Of a stretch of DNA of 64,000 nucleotides, positions 1 to 7,770 are shown one piece after another. Origin of the DNA: Fibrobacterota bacterium. Lineage in GTDB: Bacteria > Fibrobacterota > Fibrobacteria > UBA11236. The translations under genes and the position numbers were made by a program. Where the stretch lies: contig JAQBPN010000130.1 of assembly GCA_028287505.1 (NCBI GenBank), positions 62,001 to 126,000 on the forward strand. Direction: 5' to 3'. The notes under the pieces are model-generated. The model had not been told where the DNA came from, searched no databases, and saw nothing but the letters and a program-made list of their open reading frames with translations. How positions within the stretch are numbered: position 1 is the stretch's first letter; each line of letters begins with the position of its first letter.

Positions 1-78
1 AAGAAACGATTCGTGCTGCCGATTGCGCTCCTGCTGGGCCTGGCGGCAAGCTTTCTGGCGATATTCAAACCCTTTTAG
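1..78 (+). CDS. C-terminal tail of an unidentified membrane protein (partial)
   Basis: Only the last 25 codons are in the window, read from base 1 to the TAG at 76-78. They encode a basic start (KKR) followed by one hydrophobic helix rich in Leu/Ala and a short KPF end, which is typical of the last membrane segment of an inner-membrane protein. The following DoxX-like gene starts 17 bases later on the same strand, so the two may be cotranscribed. The family cannot be named from so little sequence. Confidence 0.55.
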   Translation, partial: KKRFVLPIALLLGLAASFLAIFKPF

Positions 79-95
79 GAAGATGCGGAACAACC

Positions 96-521
96 ATGAA
101 AAAAGACAGAATCATCTATTGGACGACCACGGGAATCATCGCGACCCTCATGTTCGTCAGCGCGCTCAACTTCGCATTCAACAAGGATATGCAAGGCGCC
201 TTCCACCATCTCGGCCTTCCCAATTGGTTCAAATTGGAATTGACCACCGCCAAATTCCTGGGCGTCCTGGCGCTCGTCCTTCCTTTCGCACCCCGGATAA
301 CCAAGGAGTTCGCCTACTTCGGATTCGGCCTCACTCTCGTCTCGGCCGACATCGCCCATTTATCAAGCGGGGATCCTGTCTGGTTCGTGGCGCCGCATGT
401 GACGTTCCTCAGTATCCTGGCCGTGTCTTACGTCTACTATCACAGACTGCAGGACCTGAGAGATGGCAGCAAGGGAGCCGACAAGGCGGTGCGCTCACGG
501 CTGTATGAGCACAGCGTATAA
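96..521 (+). CDS. DoxX-like family membrane protein
   Basis: This 141-aa protein has four hydrophobic segments (about residues 8-28, 48-66, 71-90 and 97-116) with short polar loops and a charged C-terminal tail. The pattern of a first helix ending in an aromatic/Phe-rich loop (FAFNKDMQGAF), then a PxWF/KLELTTAKFLG segment, resembles the DoxX-like (DoxX_2) family of small inner-membrane proteins, whose biochemical role is mostly unknown. Start: ATG at 96 with a purine-rich GGAAGATGCGG stretch upstream. It follows the membrane protein tail at 1-78 and is followed by a convergent LysR gene. The family assignment is by sequence pattern only. Confidence 0.7.
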   Translation: MKKDRIIYWTTTGIIATLMFVSALNFAFNKDMQGAFHHLGLPNWFKLELTTAKFLGVLALVLPFAPRITKEFAYFGFGLTLVSADIAHLSSGDPVWFVAPHVTFLSILAVSYVYYHRLQDLRDGSKGADKAVRSRLYEHSV

Positions 522-550
522 AGACGGGAAGCAGCCGCTGAATATATGGG

Positions 551-1441
551 TTACTCTGCGCAAACGTCCCGAATGCACCCGCGCACCCAGCTATGGGCCG
601 GATCGGCATCCAGGCGCGGGTGCCAAAGCAGAGACACCGTGAATTCCGGCAAAGGTACGGGAAGCGGGAAGCTATGCATTCCGGCGCGCAGATTTCCGGT
701 GTGGCGTTCGGGCACGGTGGCTATCAGATCGGAGGCCCGGGCCAAGGCCAGAGCCGTTGAAAAGCCGCCTACGATGGCGGCATTTTCCAGCTCCAATCCG
801 AACGCCTTCAAGGCTTCATCAAGCGGTCCCTTGTCGAGTCCTTGCAGCGAAACGCAGATATGCTTGCCGCTCGTATAACGGGAAAGCGTTACCTTGCTCT
901 TGCCGAGCGCATGACCTTTTCGCACGACGCCGATGTAACGATCCCTGAACAAAGCGCGCGCATGGAGCTCCGGACTGGTTGTTTTCTCCAGCACGCCGGT
1001 CTCCAGATCGACGGTCCCATCGCGCAGGGACATGCCCGCTTTGTCCGGTTTCTGTAAAAAGCAGAGCCGCACGCCGGGCGCTTCCTTGGCGACGCGCGCA
1101 ATGAGACCCGGTCCGAAGGTCTCGGCGAAACCTTCGCGTGTGCGAATCGTAAAAGTCCTGACAAGCCGCTTGAGGTCGGGTTTTTCGGCAGGGCGGAGAA
1201 TCGCTTCCGCGTCCTGGACAACCTGACGGACCCGCTCCCGGAGTTCGAGCGCCCGAGGCGTGGGAACCAGGCCTCGTCCGGCCCTGACCAAAAGCGGATC
1301 GCCGGTCGTCTCCCGCAAGCGCGCAAGCGCGCGGCTCATGGCCGAGGGGCTGAGCCGCATACGTTTGGCCGCGCGGGCAACGCTTCCCTCCGCGAGCACC
1401 GCATCGAGCGTGGCGAGCAAATTGAAATCCAGGGCCGACAT
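551..1441 (-). CDS. LysR-family transcriptional regulator
   Basis: This 296-aa protein has the LysR layout: an N-terminal winged helix-turn-helix (about residues 4-62, with the pattern GSVARAAKRMRLSPSAMSRA) and a periplasmic-binding-protein-like effector domain from about residue 90. It is transcribed divergently from the MFS exporter gene, and the 130-bp gap holds a large symmetric inverted repeat (1450-1514). Known LysR practice is autorepression plus effector-dependent activation of the divergent gene, so control of the exporter is the likely job. The effector is not deducible. Confidence 0.88.
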   Translation of the reverse strand: MSALDFNLLATLDAVLAEGSVARAAKRMRLSPSAMSRALARLRETTGDPLLVRAGRGLVPTPRALELRERVRQVVQDAEAILRPAEKPDLKRLVRTFTIRTREGFAETFGPGLIARVAKEAPGVRLCFLQKPDKAGMSLRDGTVDLETGVLEKTTSPELHARALFRDRYIGVVRKGHALGKSKVTLSRYTSGKHICVSLQGLDKGPLDEALKAFGLELENAAIVGGFSTALALARASDLIATVPERHTGNLRAGMHSFPLPVPLPEFTVSLLWHPRLDADPAHSWVRGCIRDVCAE

Positions 1442-1449
1442 TCGTTGAA

Positions 1450-1514
1450 TTTAACATGATATGGCGTCAAACGCACGCATAAAGTGCAAATGGTGCGTCT
1501 TCCGCCATGTTAAA
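1450..1514. promoter_or_regulatory. Inverted-repeat operator between LysR gene and MFS gene
   Basis: The left arm (1450-1476) and right arm (1493-1514) are near mirror images. TTTAACAT and ACGCAC on the left match ATGTTAAA and GTGCGT on the right, and ATGGCG (1461-1466) matches CGCCAT (1503-1508), all centred near 1484.5. The left arm carries three extra bases. The position between two divergent genes, one encoding a LysR regulator, makes this the probable binding site. This is read from the sequence; binding is inferred. Confidence 0.6.
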
Positions 1515-1572
1515 AAAGAGGGTAGCCTTCTGATAGCCCATTTCGGGAGTCACACAAAAAGCGGAGTTCCCT

Positions 1573-3075
1573 TTGAAGACGGAAGTTGAAAAAGCAAATG
1601 GGGCGCCGGCCGGGCATGCGGAGCGCGCGCCTGCCGTTGGTTGGGTCTTGGCAAGCCTTTCCCTATCCATGTTGATGCCCTCGCTTGATACCAGCATCGC
1701 CAATGCCGCCTTGCCGACTTTGGCGCATGCGTTCGCCGCCCCTTTCCAGACGGTCCAATGGGTCGTCCTCGCATATCTCCTTGCCATCACCACCCTGATA
1801 GTCGGCGTCGGACGGTTCGGCGACATCTCAGGCCGCCGGAGGTTGCTGCTGGCCGGAATCGCCTTGTTCACCGTGGCCTCGCTCCTGTGCGGAGTCGCTC
1901 CCACCCTTTGGTTTCTGATTGCCGCCCGGGCGATGCAGGGTCTCGGAGCGGCGGTCATGATAGCCCTCACCCAGGCGAGTATCGGCGATACGGTTCCGAA
2001 AGGAAAGATCGGCAGCGCCATGGGATTGCTCGGAACGATGTCCGCGATTGGCACTACCCTGGGCCCGTCGCTGGGCGGCTTACTGATCGCCGGCCTCGGT
2101 TGGCGTTCGATCTTCCTGGTCAACGTTCCGCTGGGCATCCTCAATTTTCATCTGGCTTATCGATATCTGCCCGTCGATCAACTTAAACCGAAGGCGGATC
2201 GGGCCCGCTTCGACAATCGGGGCATGCTGGCGCTTGCCCTTACGCTCGCGGCTTATGCCCTTGCCATGACCATCGGACGGGGACGGTTCGGAGTCGTCAA
2301 TATGGCTCTGCTCTCGGGCGCCATCCTTGGGGCGGCCCTTTTCGTGGGAATCGAGGCGAAGGCCGCATCCCCATTGATCCGATTGACGATGTTCCGGAAT
2401 CCCGTGCTAAGCGCGAGCCTGGCCTTGAGTACGCTCGTCTCGACGGTGATGATGTCGACTTTGGTCGTCGGACCATTCTACCTCTCCCGGGCGCTCGGGC
2501 TCAAAACCGCCCTTGTGGGTCTCGCCTTATCGGCCGGCCCGCTCGTCGCCGCTCTGACCGGTGTGCCTGCAGGCCGCCTGGTGGACCGTTTCGGCGCGCA
2601 ACGCATGACCCTCGCCGGGCTCATCGGCATGGCCGCCGGCTGCTCCGTTCTATCCACCCTGCCGATGATATTCGGCTTACCCGGATACATCATGCCCATT
2701 GTCTGCACTACCGCCGGCTACGCGGTGTTCCAGGCCGCCAACAACACCGGAGTCATGACCGGCATCCGCCCCGACCAACGCGGCGTCATTTCAGGCATGC
2801 TCAACTTATCGCGCAATCTCGGGCTCATAACCGGCGCGTCGCTCATGGGCGCGGTATTCGCGTTCGCATCGGCGGCCACCGATATCACGACGGCCCATCC
2901 GGATGCCGTTGCCGCCGGTATGCGCTTCACGTTCGCGGTCTCGGCGGTTCTGATGATCGCCGCTCTCGCCATCGCGGTCGGAAGCCGCATGGTAAGGCGG
3001 GATATTCGCAATTGCGTGCCGCAAACCGTCTGCATGATTTCGAAAAAACCCGGCGGACCCGGAGAATCCGGATGA
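1573..3075 (+). CDS. MFS transporter, DHA2 (drug:H+ antiporter) type
   Basis: This 500-aa protein has about 14 hydrophobic segments. The first carries the DHA2-type motif LDTSIANAALPTL (about residues 39-51). The loop between helices 2 and 3 carries the MFS motif A form GRFGDISGRRRLLLAG. Such proteins export lipophilic compounds in exchange for protons in the inner membrane. I chose the TTG at 1573 because a GGAG lies 6-7 bases upstream and internal ATGs would cut the first helix. A divergent LysR gene and a shared operator precede it. The C-terminal tail after the last helix is basic and cytoplasmic. The substrate is unknown. Confidence 0.88.
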   Translation: MKTEVEKANGAPAGHAERAPAVGWVLASLSLSMLMPSLDTSIANAALPTLAHAFAAPFQTVQWVVLAYLLAITTLIVGVGRFGDISGRRRLLLAGIALFTVASLLCGVAPTLWFLIAARAMQGLGAAVMIALTQASIGDTVPKGKIGSAMGLLGTMSAIGTTLGPSLGGLLIAGLGWRSIFLVNVPLGILNFHLAYRYLPVDQLKPKADRARFDNRGMLALALTLAAYALAMTIGRGRFGVVNMALLSGAILGAALFVGIEAKAASPLIRLTMFRNPVLSASLALSTLVSTVMMSTLVVGPFYLSRALGLKTALVGLALSAGPLVAALTGVPAGRLVDRFGAQRMTLAGLIGMAAGCSVLSTLPMIFGLPGYIMPIVCTTAGYAVFQAANNTGVMTGIRPDQRGVISGMLNLSRNLGLITGASLMGAVFAFASAATDITTAHPDAVAAGMRFTFAVSAVLMIAALAIAVGSRMVRRDIRNCVPQTVCMISKKPGGPGESG

Positions 3076-3139
3076 ATAGGAAGTGGATTCCGGCATTTGA
3101 CCCTCCGGATATGCATTTGACGTATACCGTACCGTCCAC

Positions 3140-5008
3140 ATGAACGGACTGAGTCTATATTGGGCCCGGATGAATTCGCTCAATTTCCGATTAATCCGGG
3201 TCTCGGTCCGGGTAATGGCCCTTGGGCTGGTTCTGGGTCCAGGCATGAAAGGGTTCGCCGGGCAAGCCGTCGATGCGGCCCCGGTCTCCGCCATAAGGCA
3301 TGTCTTATCGGTCTGGGATAAACCCCAAGTCCTCGACGGAGTCTGGAAATTCCGCGCCGGGGACTCCGCCGCATGGGCCCGATCCGACTATCCGGATTCC
3401 CATTGGGATGCCGTCCTTCTCAGCCATGGTCTCGGTAGGAAAACCGTCCTGCGCAATGGCTTCGCCTGGTACCGGCTCGAGATCGAGCTCCCGCCCGGAG
3501 CGGAGTCGGAAAAAACCTTGGGTATCCTCCATCCCGCCGCCACGCCCCAGGAATATTACTGGGACGGCAACCTGATCGGAAGGACCGGCATCGTCGGCGC
3601 CTCGAAGGCCGAGGAGCGTAGCGGGGACGTGACGCTCACCGGGATACCCGCGGAGCTGTCCGGTCCCGGCAGGCATGTATTGGCTATCCGGCTATGGGCA
3701 CATCATCCCCTATTCTATCCCAACTCCATGCAGGTGAGCATCGGAGAGATCAGGACGCTGGAACTGGAATCCAACCACAAGATGATGGTGATGTCCTTAC
3801 TGGCCGGTATCCTGGTATGCGGAGCCGTTTACCGGTTCCTCAACTACCGTGCTTCCGGATACAGGCGGAATACCCTCCTCTTCTCGGTTTTCGTCCTTTC
3901 CTGCGCGGCCTATATCGTGCTCGTGCATCTGGCATCCATCGTCGATCTGAATGCCGGGCAGCAACTGGCCGTCCGGCTGGGCTTCTCTGTGGCCTGGTAT
4001 TTCATGATCAGCATGGTTCCGGACTATTTCATCTTCGAGGAATCCTTTCCCTACCGTTGGCTGCTTCCCGCCCTCCTCACCGGGGGGCTCTTCGCGGCCG
4101 TTCCCATGGGCTTGGTGTACACCGGGTACGCGCCCCTCGATTGGATTGCGCCCGTCGTTTTCACCAATCACGTATTCGTCAGCCTCAGCATGGCGGCATC
4201 CATCTGGGTCATCGGCTGGGCGGTATGGAGGAAGCAGTCCGGCAGCGGGCTGGCCTTGCTGGGCATTCTCAGCATGCTGGCCGGCATTGTCGTAACCTGG
4301 ACGTTCCGGATCGAATGGGCATGGGCCGCAGGCGTGGCCGCGCACGTGATCTTCCTGGCCTGGGCCCAGACCCGGCGGATGTCGGAACGCATGGCCAGGC
4401 ATCGCGGGATGGACCTGCAGTCGGCGCGCCTGGAAATCGAAATCCTGAAGAAGAATATCCAGCCCCACTTCCTCCTCAATTCCCTCAGCTCCATCATCGC
4501 CTGGCTGGAGGAAGAGCCCAAGACCGCCGCCCGGCTGGTCAATGCCCTGGCCGATGAGTTGGGTATCCTCCTCCGGATCTCCTCGCAGAAGACCATCCTC
4601 CTCAAGGAGGAGATTGATCTCTGCCGGCTTCATCTGCAAGTGATGGGCCTGCGCCAGGACAAGACCTACAGCCTGGAAGATACCGGTATCCGCGGAGACG
4701 AGCGCATCCCGCCCATGGTATTGCATACCCTGGTGGAGAATGGGCTCACCCACGGGTATACGGGCAGGACCAACGGCGCATTCGCATTCAAGCGCGAGGA
4801 TTTTCCGGGCCGCGCGCGTTACTCCCTGTTCAACGACGGCGTTCCCAGGGAGCGGAAGGCGGGGAAAGAGAAGAAGGGAGAGGGCACAGGATTGCGCTAT
4901 GTCCGCACCCGTCTGGAAGAGGCGTTCCCGGGCCGGTGGAGCCTGGATTCGGGTCCTGTCGGGAACGGATGGCTGGTCACCTTGGAAATAAAACATGAAA
5001 CGGGCTGA
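3140..5008 (+). CDS. LytS/YpdA-type sensor histidine kinase with extracytoplasmic sandwich domain
   Basis: This 622-aa protein starts with a signal-like segment (about 20-40) and an extracytoplasmic beta-sandwich domain (about 55-205, with the EYYWDGNLIGRTG strand pair). Seven or so membrane helices follow (about 215-410), in the manner of 7TM sensor kinases, and then a His_kinase (PF06580-like) domain. The phospho-acceptor is His443 in IQPHFLLNSL, and the ATP-binding N-box is intact (LVENGLTHG, Asn534). A GTGLRYVRTRL G-box lies near the end. The start is uncertain: ATG 3140 or ATG 3170, neither with a strong ribosome site. The response-regulator gene follows after 12 bases, so this kinase should phosphorylate it. 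Confidence 0.85.
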   Translation: MNGLSLYWARMNSLNFRLIRVSVRVMALGLVLGPGMKGFAGQAVDAAPVSAIRHVLSVWDKPQVLDGVWKFRAGDSAAWARSDYPDSHWDAVLLSHGLGRKTVLRNGFAWYRLEIELPPGAESEKTLGILHPAATPQEYYWDGNLIGRTGIVGASKAEERSGDVTLTGIPAELSGPGRHVLAIRLWAHHPLFYPNSMQVSIGEIRTLELESNHKMMVMSLLAGILVCGAVYRFLNYRASGYRRNTLLFSVFVLSCAAYIVLVHLASIVDLNAGQQLAVRLGFSVAWYFMISMVPDYFIFEESFPYRWLLPALLTGGLFAAVPMGLVYTGYAPLDWIAPVVFTNHVFVSLSMAASIWVIGWAVWRKQSGSGLALLGILSMLAGIVVTWTFRIEWAWAAGVAAHVIFLAWAQTRRMSERMARHRGMDLQSARLEIEILKKNIQPHFLLNSLSSIIAWLEEEPKTAARLVNALADELGILLRISSQKTILLKEEIDLCRLHLQVMGLRQDKTYSLEDTGIRGDERIPPMVLHTLVENGLTHGYTGRTNGAFAFKREDFPGRARYSLFNDGVPRERKAGKEKKGEGTGLRYVRTRLEEAFPGRWSLDSGPVGNGWLVTLEIKHETG

Positions 5009-5020
5009 AAAGGGGATCGC

Positions 5021-5713
5021 ATGCGCATCCTGATCGTCGAAGATGAAATCATGACGGCCCGCCGGCTGGAGCGCATGGTGCGGGAGATCCTGGGGGACCG
5101 GGCCGAGAGCATGATTCTCAAGGAAAGCCTCGCCGACGCGGAGGAATACCTTCTCGGGATGCCCATCGATTTGCTGTTCCTCGATCTCAACCTCAATGAA
5201 GAGGACGGCTACGATCTGCTGGGGCTGGCAGCGGCCGGATCCTTCCAGACCATAGTGGTATCGGCGAATTCGGACCGGGCCATCGAAGCCTTCAAGTTCG
5301 GAGTGGTGGATTTCGTGCCTAAGCCGGTCGACATGGAAAGGCTCAAGCTGGCCCTGGACCGCGCGGATATGAAGGGGCCGGGCCAGTCTCCGGCCCATTA
5401 CCTCTCGGTGCGCAAGCACGGGAAGGTGGAACTCATTCCGGTCGACAACGTGCTCTATCTGCTGGGCGCCGGGAACTACGTGGAGGTCCATCTCGCGGAT
5501 GGGGGTATGGAGCTGCACACCAAGACTCTCGAGGCCCTATCGGGCCTGCTTCCGACCCATTACGAACGCATTCACAAGAGTTGCATCGCGAACATGCGGT
5601 GCATGAAGCGCCTGGTCCTGGAAGGCGCGGGAAAATATTCCATGGAGCTGAAGGGCGGACGTCTCGTGCCGGTCAGCCGGACCAAGTATAAGGAATTGAA
5701 AGAGCGGATCTGA
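5021..5713 (+). CDS. LytTR-type response regulator
   Basis: This 230-aa protein has a receiver domain (about 1-115) with acidic Glu7-Asp8, phospho-acceptor Asp55 in LLFLDLNLNEEDG and Lys at VPKPVD. A LytTR DNA-binding domain follows (about 130-230, with the NVLYLLGAGNYVEVHL and YERIHKSCIANM segments). AAGGGG precedes ATG 5021. It lies 12 bases after one LytS-type kinase and 3 bases before a second, so all three form one operon. The TonB receptor and lipoprotein downstream are the obvious candidate targets, which is inference. Confidence 0.92.
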   Translation: MRILIVEDEIMTARRLERMVREILGDRAESMILKESLADAEEYLLGMPIDLLFLDLNLNEEDGYDLLGLAAAGSFQTIVVSANSDRAIEAFKFGVVDFVPKPVDMERLKLALDRADMKGPGQSPAHYLSVRKHGKVELIPVDNVLYLLGAGNYVEVHLADGGMELHTKTLEALSGLLPTHYERIHKSCIANMRCMKRLVLEGAGKYSMELKGGRLVPVSRTKYKELKERI

Positions 5714-5716
5714 GGC

Positions 5717-7600
5717 ATGAAAACCCTGCGCTTTTCACGTGCCGCCCGGTCGCTGGCTTTCGCATTGGCCATCGGCTCGGCAACGCCGGCTTTCTCCGCT
5801 TCCCCGCCAACCGCGGGGAAAGCCGAACCCGCCCGGTTCACCGTGGACATCCTGTCCAGGAAAGTGACCCTCGTCGGCAGCTGGAAGCTGAAGTTCGGGG
5901 ATGATCCGGCTTGGGCTCTCCCGCAGACGGCCGACTCGGATTGGATCATTGCCGACAAGCCGGGCGCCTTTTGGGTGCTGAATGGATTGCCCGACAGGGG
6001 AATAGGCTGGTACCGCGCCCGCATCCATCTCGTATCCAGGGCCGATTCCCTGAATCCCCTATACATACATATCATCCACTACCCCACCGCCCAGGAGATC
6101 TACTGGGACGGCGTCCTCATCGCCACCAACGGCCGCATCGGCAGGACCGCCGAAGAAGAGCGATCGGGACTGATAGCCCAATCGGCGCGGGTTCCGCATC
6201 GGTTGACCGGACCCGGGGATCACCTCCTGGCCTTCCGGGTCTCCAACTATTTCAATGCGACCGGAGGCCTGGGAGAAGTGAAGCTGGGAGGCTGGAAACC
6301 CCTGCAGAACTCTTTCTATGGACAATGGGCCTTGCTCATCTTCCAGGTGGGTATCATCGGCATTACCGGGGTCTATTTTTTCGCCAACTTTTTCGCCCGC
6401 ATCAACCGGACCTACGCCCTGTTCAGCCTCATCTGCCTCGGCTGCGTCCTGCAGACCATCCCACGGTATTTCGCCTTTTACTGCAATGTGGACTTCGTGG
6501 CCAACAGATGGTTCCACGCTCTGCAATACCTGGGGTATAGCGTGATTCTGTGCTCCCTGCCCCTGTGCTTCTTCAGCGAATTCTCCTCGCTATCGCGCAA
6601 ATGGTATTGGGTGGTGGCCGCGATGACGGCGATCGTAATCCTGCCCTGCGAAGGCTACATTTTCGATCTCTTTCCCAGCTCATTGCTCCAAATCGTAAAA
6701 GTATCCAACGACATCGCGAACTTCGCCGCCATCGGGGCCTGCCTGGGCGTAACGGGGTGGGCCGTCTACCGCAAAAAGGAAAACAGCCTCCTGGCCTGCC
6801 TGGGCCTGCTCTGCATGCTCGCCGGGGTCGCCCTGGGGGTGATCTTCGAGTTGCAGTTCACCTGGCCGCTGGGGCTGACCGCGCTTATCCTGTTCCTCAA
6901 TGCCGGTCTGACGCGCAGCCTCACGCGCCAAAACATGGCCTATCAGGAAATCCAGCTCAAAGGGGCAAGACTCGAGATAGAGCTGCTGAAGAAGAACATC
7001 CAACCGCATTTCCTGCTCACCTCCCTCCGATCCATCACCGATCTGCTCGAGCGGGAGCCCAAGGTGGCGGCCCGGCTGGTGAGCGCCTTGGCGGTGGAAT
7101 TGCGGATGATGCTCAAGATGACCGTGGAGCGGGTGGTAAGCCTCCGCGAGGAGGTCAATCTCTGCCGCACCCACCTCGAAGTGATGGGACTGAGGCGTCA
7201 TCGGACTTTGGCCCTGGATACCCGGGAGGTGGATGGCGAGGAGCGGATACCGCCCATGGTCATGCATACCCTGATGGAGATGGGCCTGGAGGAGGCGGAG
7301 GAAGGACCCGAAGACATCCGGTTCCTTCTCGAGCGGCTCGACGGGAAAGGCCTGATCCTGCGCCTATCCCATCAGGCCAGGCTCAAGCCACGCTGGCAGC
7401 GCGGCGAGGACGAGACCGGCCTCAAATACGTCCGCGCCCGCCTCCAGGAATGCTATCCCGACCGCTGGTCCCTGCGCGCCGGACTTTTCGATCCCCCTTG
7501 GATGGCGGAGATCCGCATCACCGATCCGCAGGCCCTCGCGGCCGGACTCTCGAAGGCCGGCTCTTCCAGGCAAGCCGCGCCTCCACTTCGCGGATCGTAA
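5717..7600 (+). CDS. LytS-type kinase paralogue with degenerate ATP-binding site (probable pseudokinase)
   Basis: This 627-aa protein has the same architecture as the kinase at 3140-5008: signal peptide (1-28), sandwich domain (about 40-195, with EIYWDGVLIATNG), a 7TM-like region (about 203-398), then a kinase-like domain. The acceptor His431 is kept (IQPHFLLTSL, with Thr for the usual Asn). The N-box is not kept: the partner's LVENGLTHG is LMEMGLEEA here, with Met522 in place of the Mg-binding Asn, and the region after it is shortened. A TGLKYVRARL segment remains. It may act as a sensory partner or phospho-acceptor rather than an ATP-using kinase. GAGG precedes the ATG, 3 bases after the regulator gene. 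Confidence 0.83.
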   Translation: MKTLRFSRAARSLAFALAIGSATPAFSASPPTAGKAEPARFTVDILSRKVTLVGSWKLKFGDDPAWALPQTADSDWIIADKPGAFWVLNGLPDRGIGWYRARIHLVSRADSLNPLYIHIIHYPTAQEIYWDGVLIATNGRIGRTAEEERSGLIAQSARVPHRLTGPGDHLLAFRVSNYFNATGGLGEVKLGGWKPLQNSFYGQWALLIFQVGIIGITGVYFFANFFARINRTYALFSLICLGCVLQTIPRYFAFYCNVDFVANRWFHALQYLGYSVILCSLPLCFFSEFSSLSRKWYWVVAAMTAIVILPCEGYIFDLFPSSLLQIVKVSNDIANFAAIGACLGVTGWAVYRKKENSLLACLGLLCMLAGVALGVIFELQFTWPLGLTALILFLNAGLTRSLTRQNMAYQEIQLKGARLEIELLKKNIQPHFLLTSLRSITDLLEREPKVAARLVSALAVELRMMLKMTVERVVSLREEVNLCRTHLEVMGLRRHRTLALDTREVDGEERIPPMVMHTLMEMGLEEAEEGPEDIRFLLERLDGKGLILRLSHQARLKPRWQRGEDETGLKYVRARLQECYPDRWSLRAGLFDPPWMAEIRITDPQALAAGLSKAGSSRQAAPPLRGS

Positions 7601-7727
7601 CTCCTAAGTTAACACGGAAGCCGGCTGCCGCGGTTCCACGCGCGCTCCGAAGGCCGTTTGCGTTTCGCCATGCCAAACCGACAGTTCGCGTACGGACAAG
7701 CCGGGGAGCGGCCGGCAGGCCATATAT

Positions 7728-7766
7728 TTCCTTTCGTAAGCAGCGCAACCGCGCTTGCGAAAGGAA
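7728..7766 (+). promoter_or_regulatory. Stable mRNA hairpin burying the ribosome site of the TonB receptor gene
   Basis: The arms 7728-7741 and 7753-7766 pair over 14 positions, 13 Watson-Crick and one T.G wobble. Three further G-C pairs (7743-7745 with 7750-7752) close a CAAC tetraloop. The 3' arm contains AAAGGAA, the only good Shine-Dalgarno sequence for the ATG at 7771, four bases away. The geometry implies that initiation is blocked unless the hairpin opens or is bound. No run of T follows, so it is not a simple terminator. Confidence 0.6.
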
Positions 7767-7770
7767 GCGG

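Noticed and set aside
3797-5518. A 573-codon minus-strand frame
   Set aside because: It is a shadow of the kinase and regulator genes, with His/Gln-rich nonsense composition.
6550-7770. N-terminal extension of the TonB receptor frame
   Set aside because: It overlaps the second kinase gene; the real start at 7771 has a signal peptide and ribosome site.
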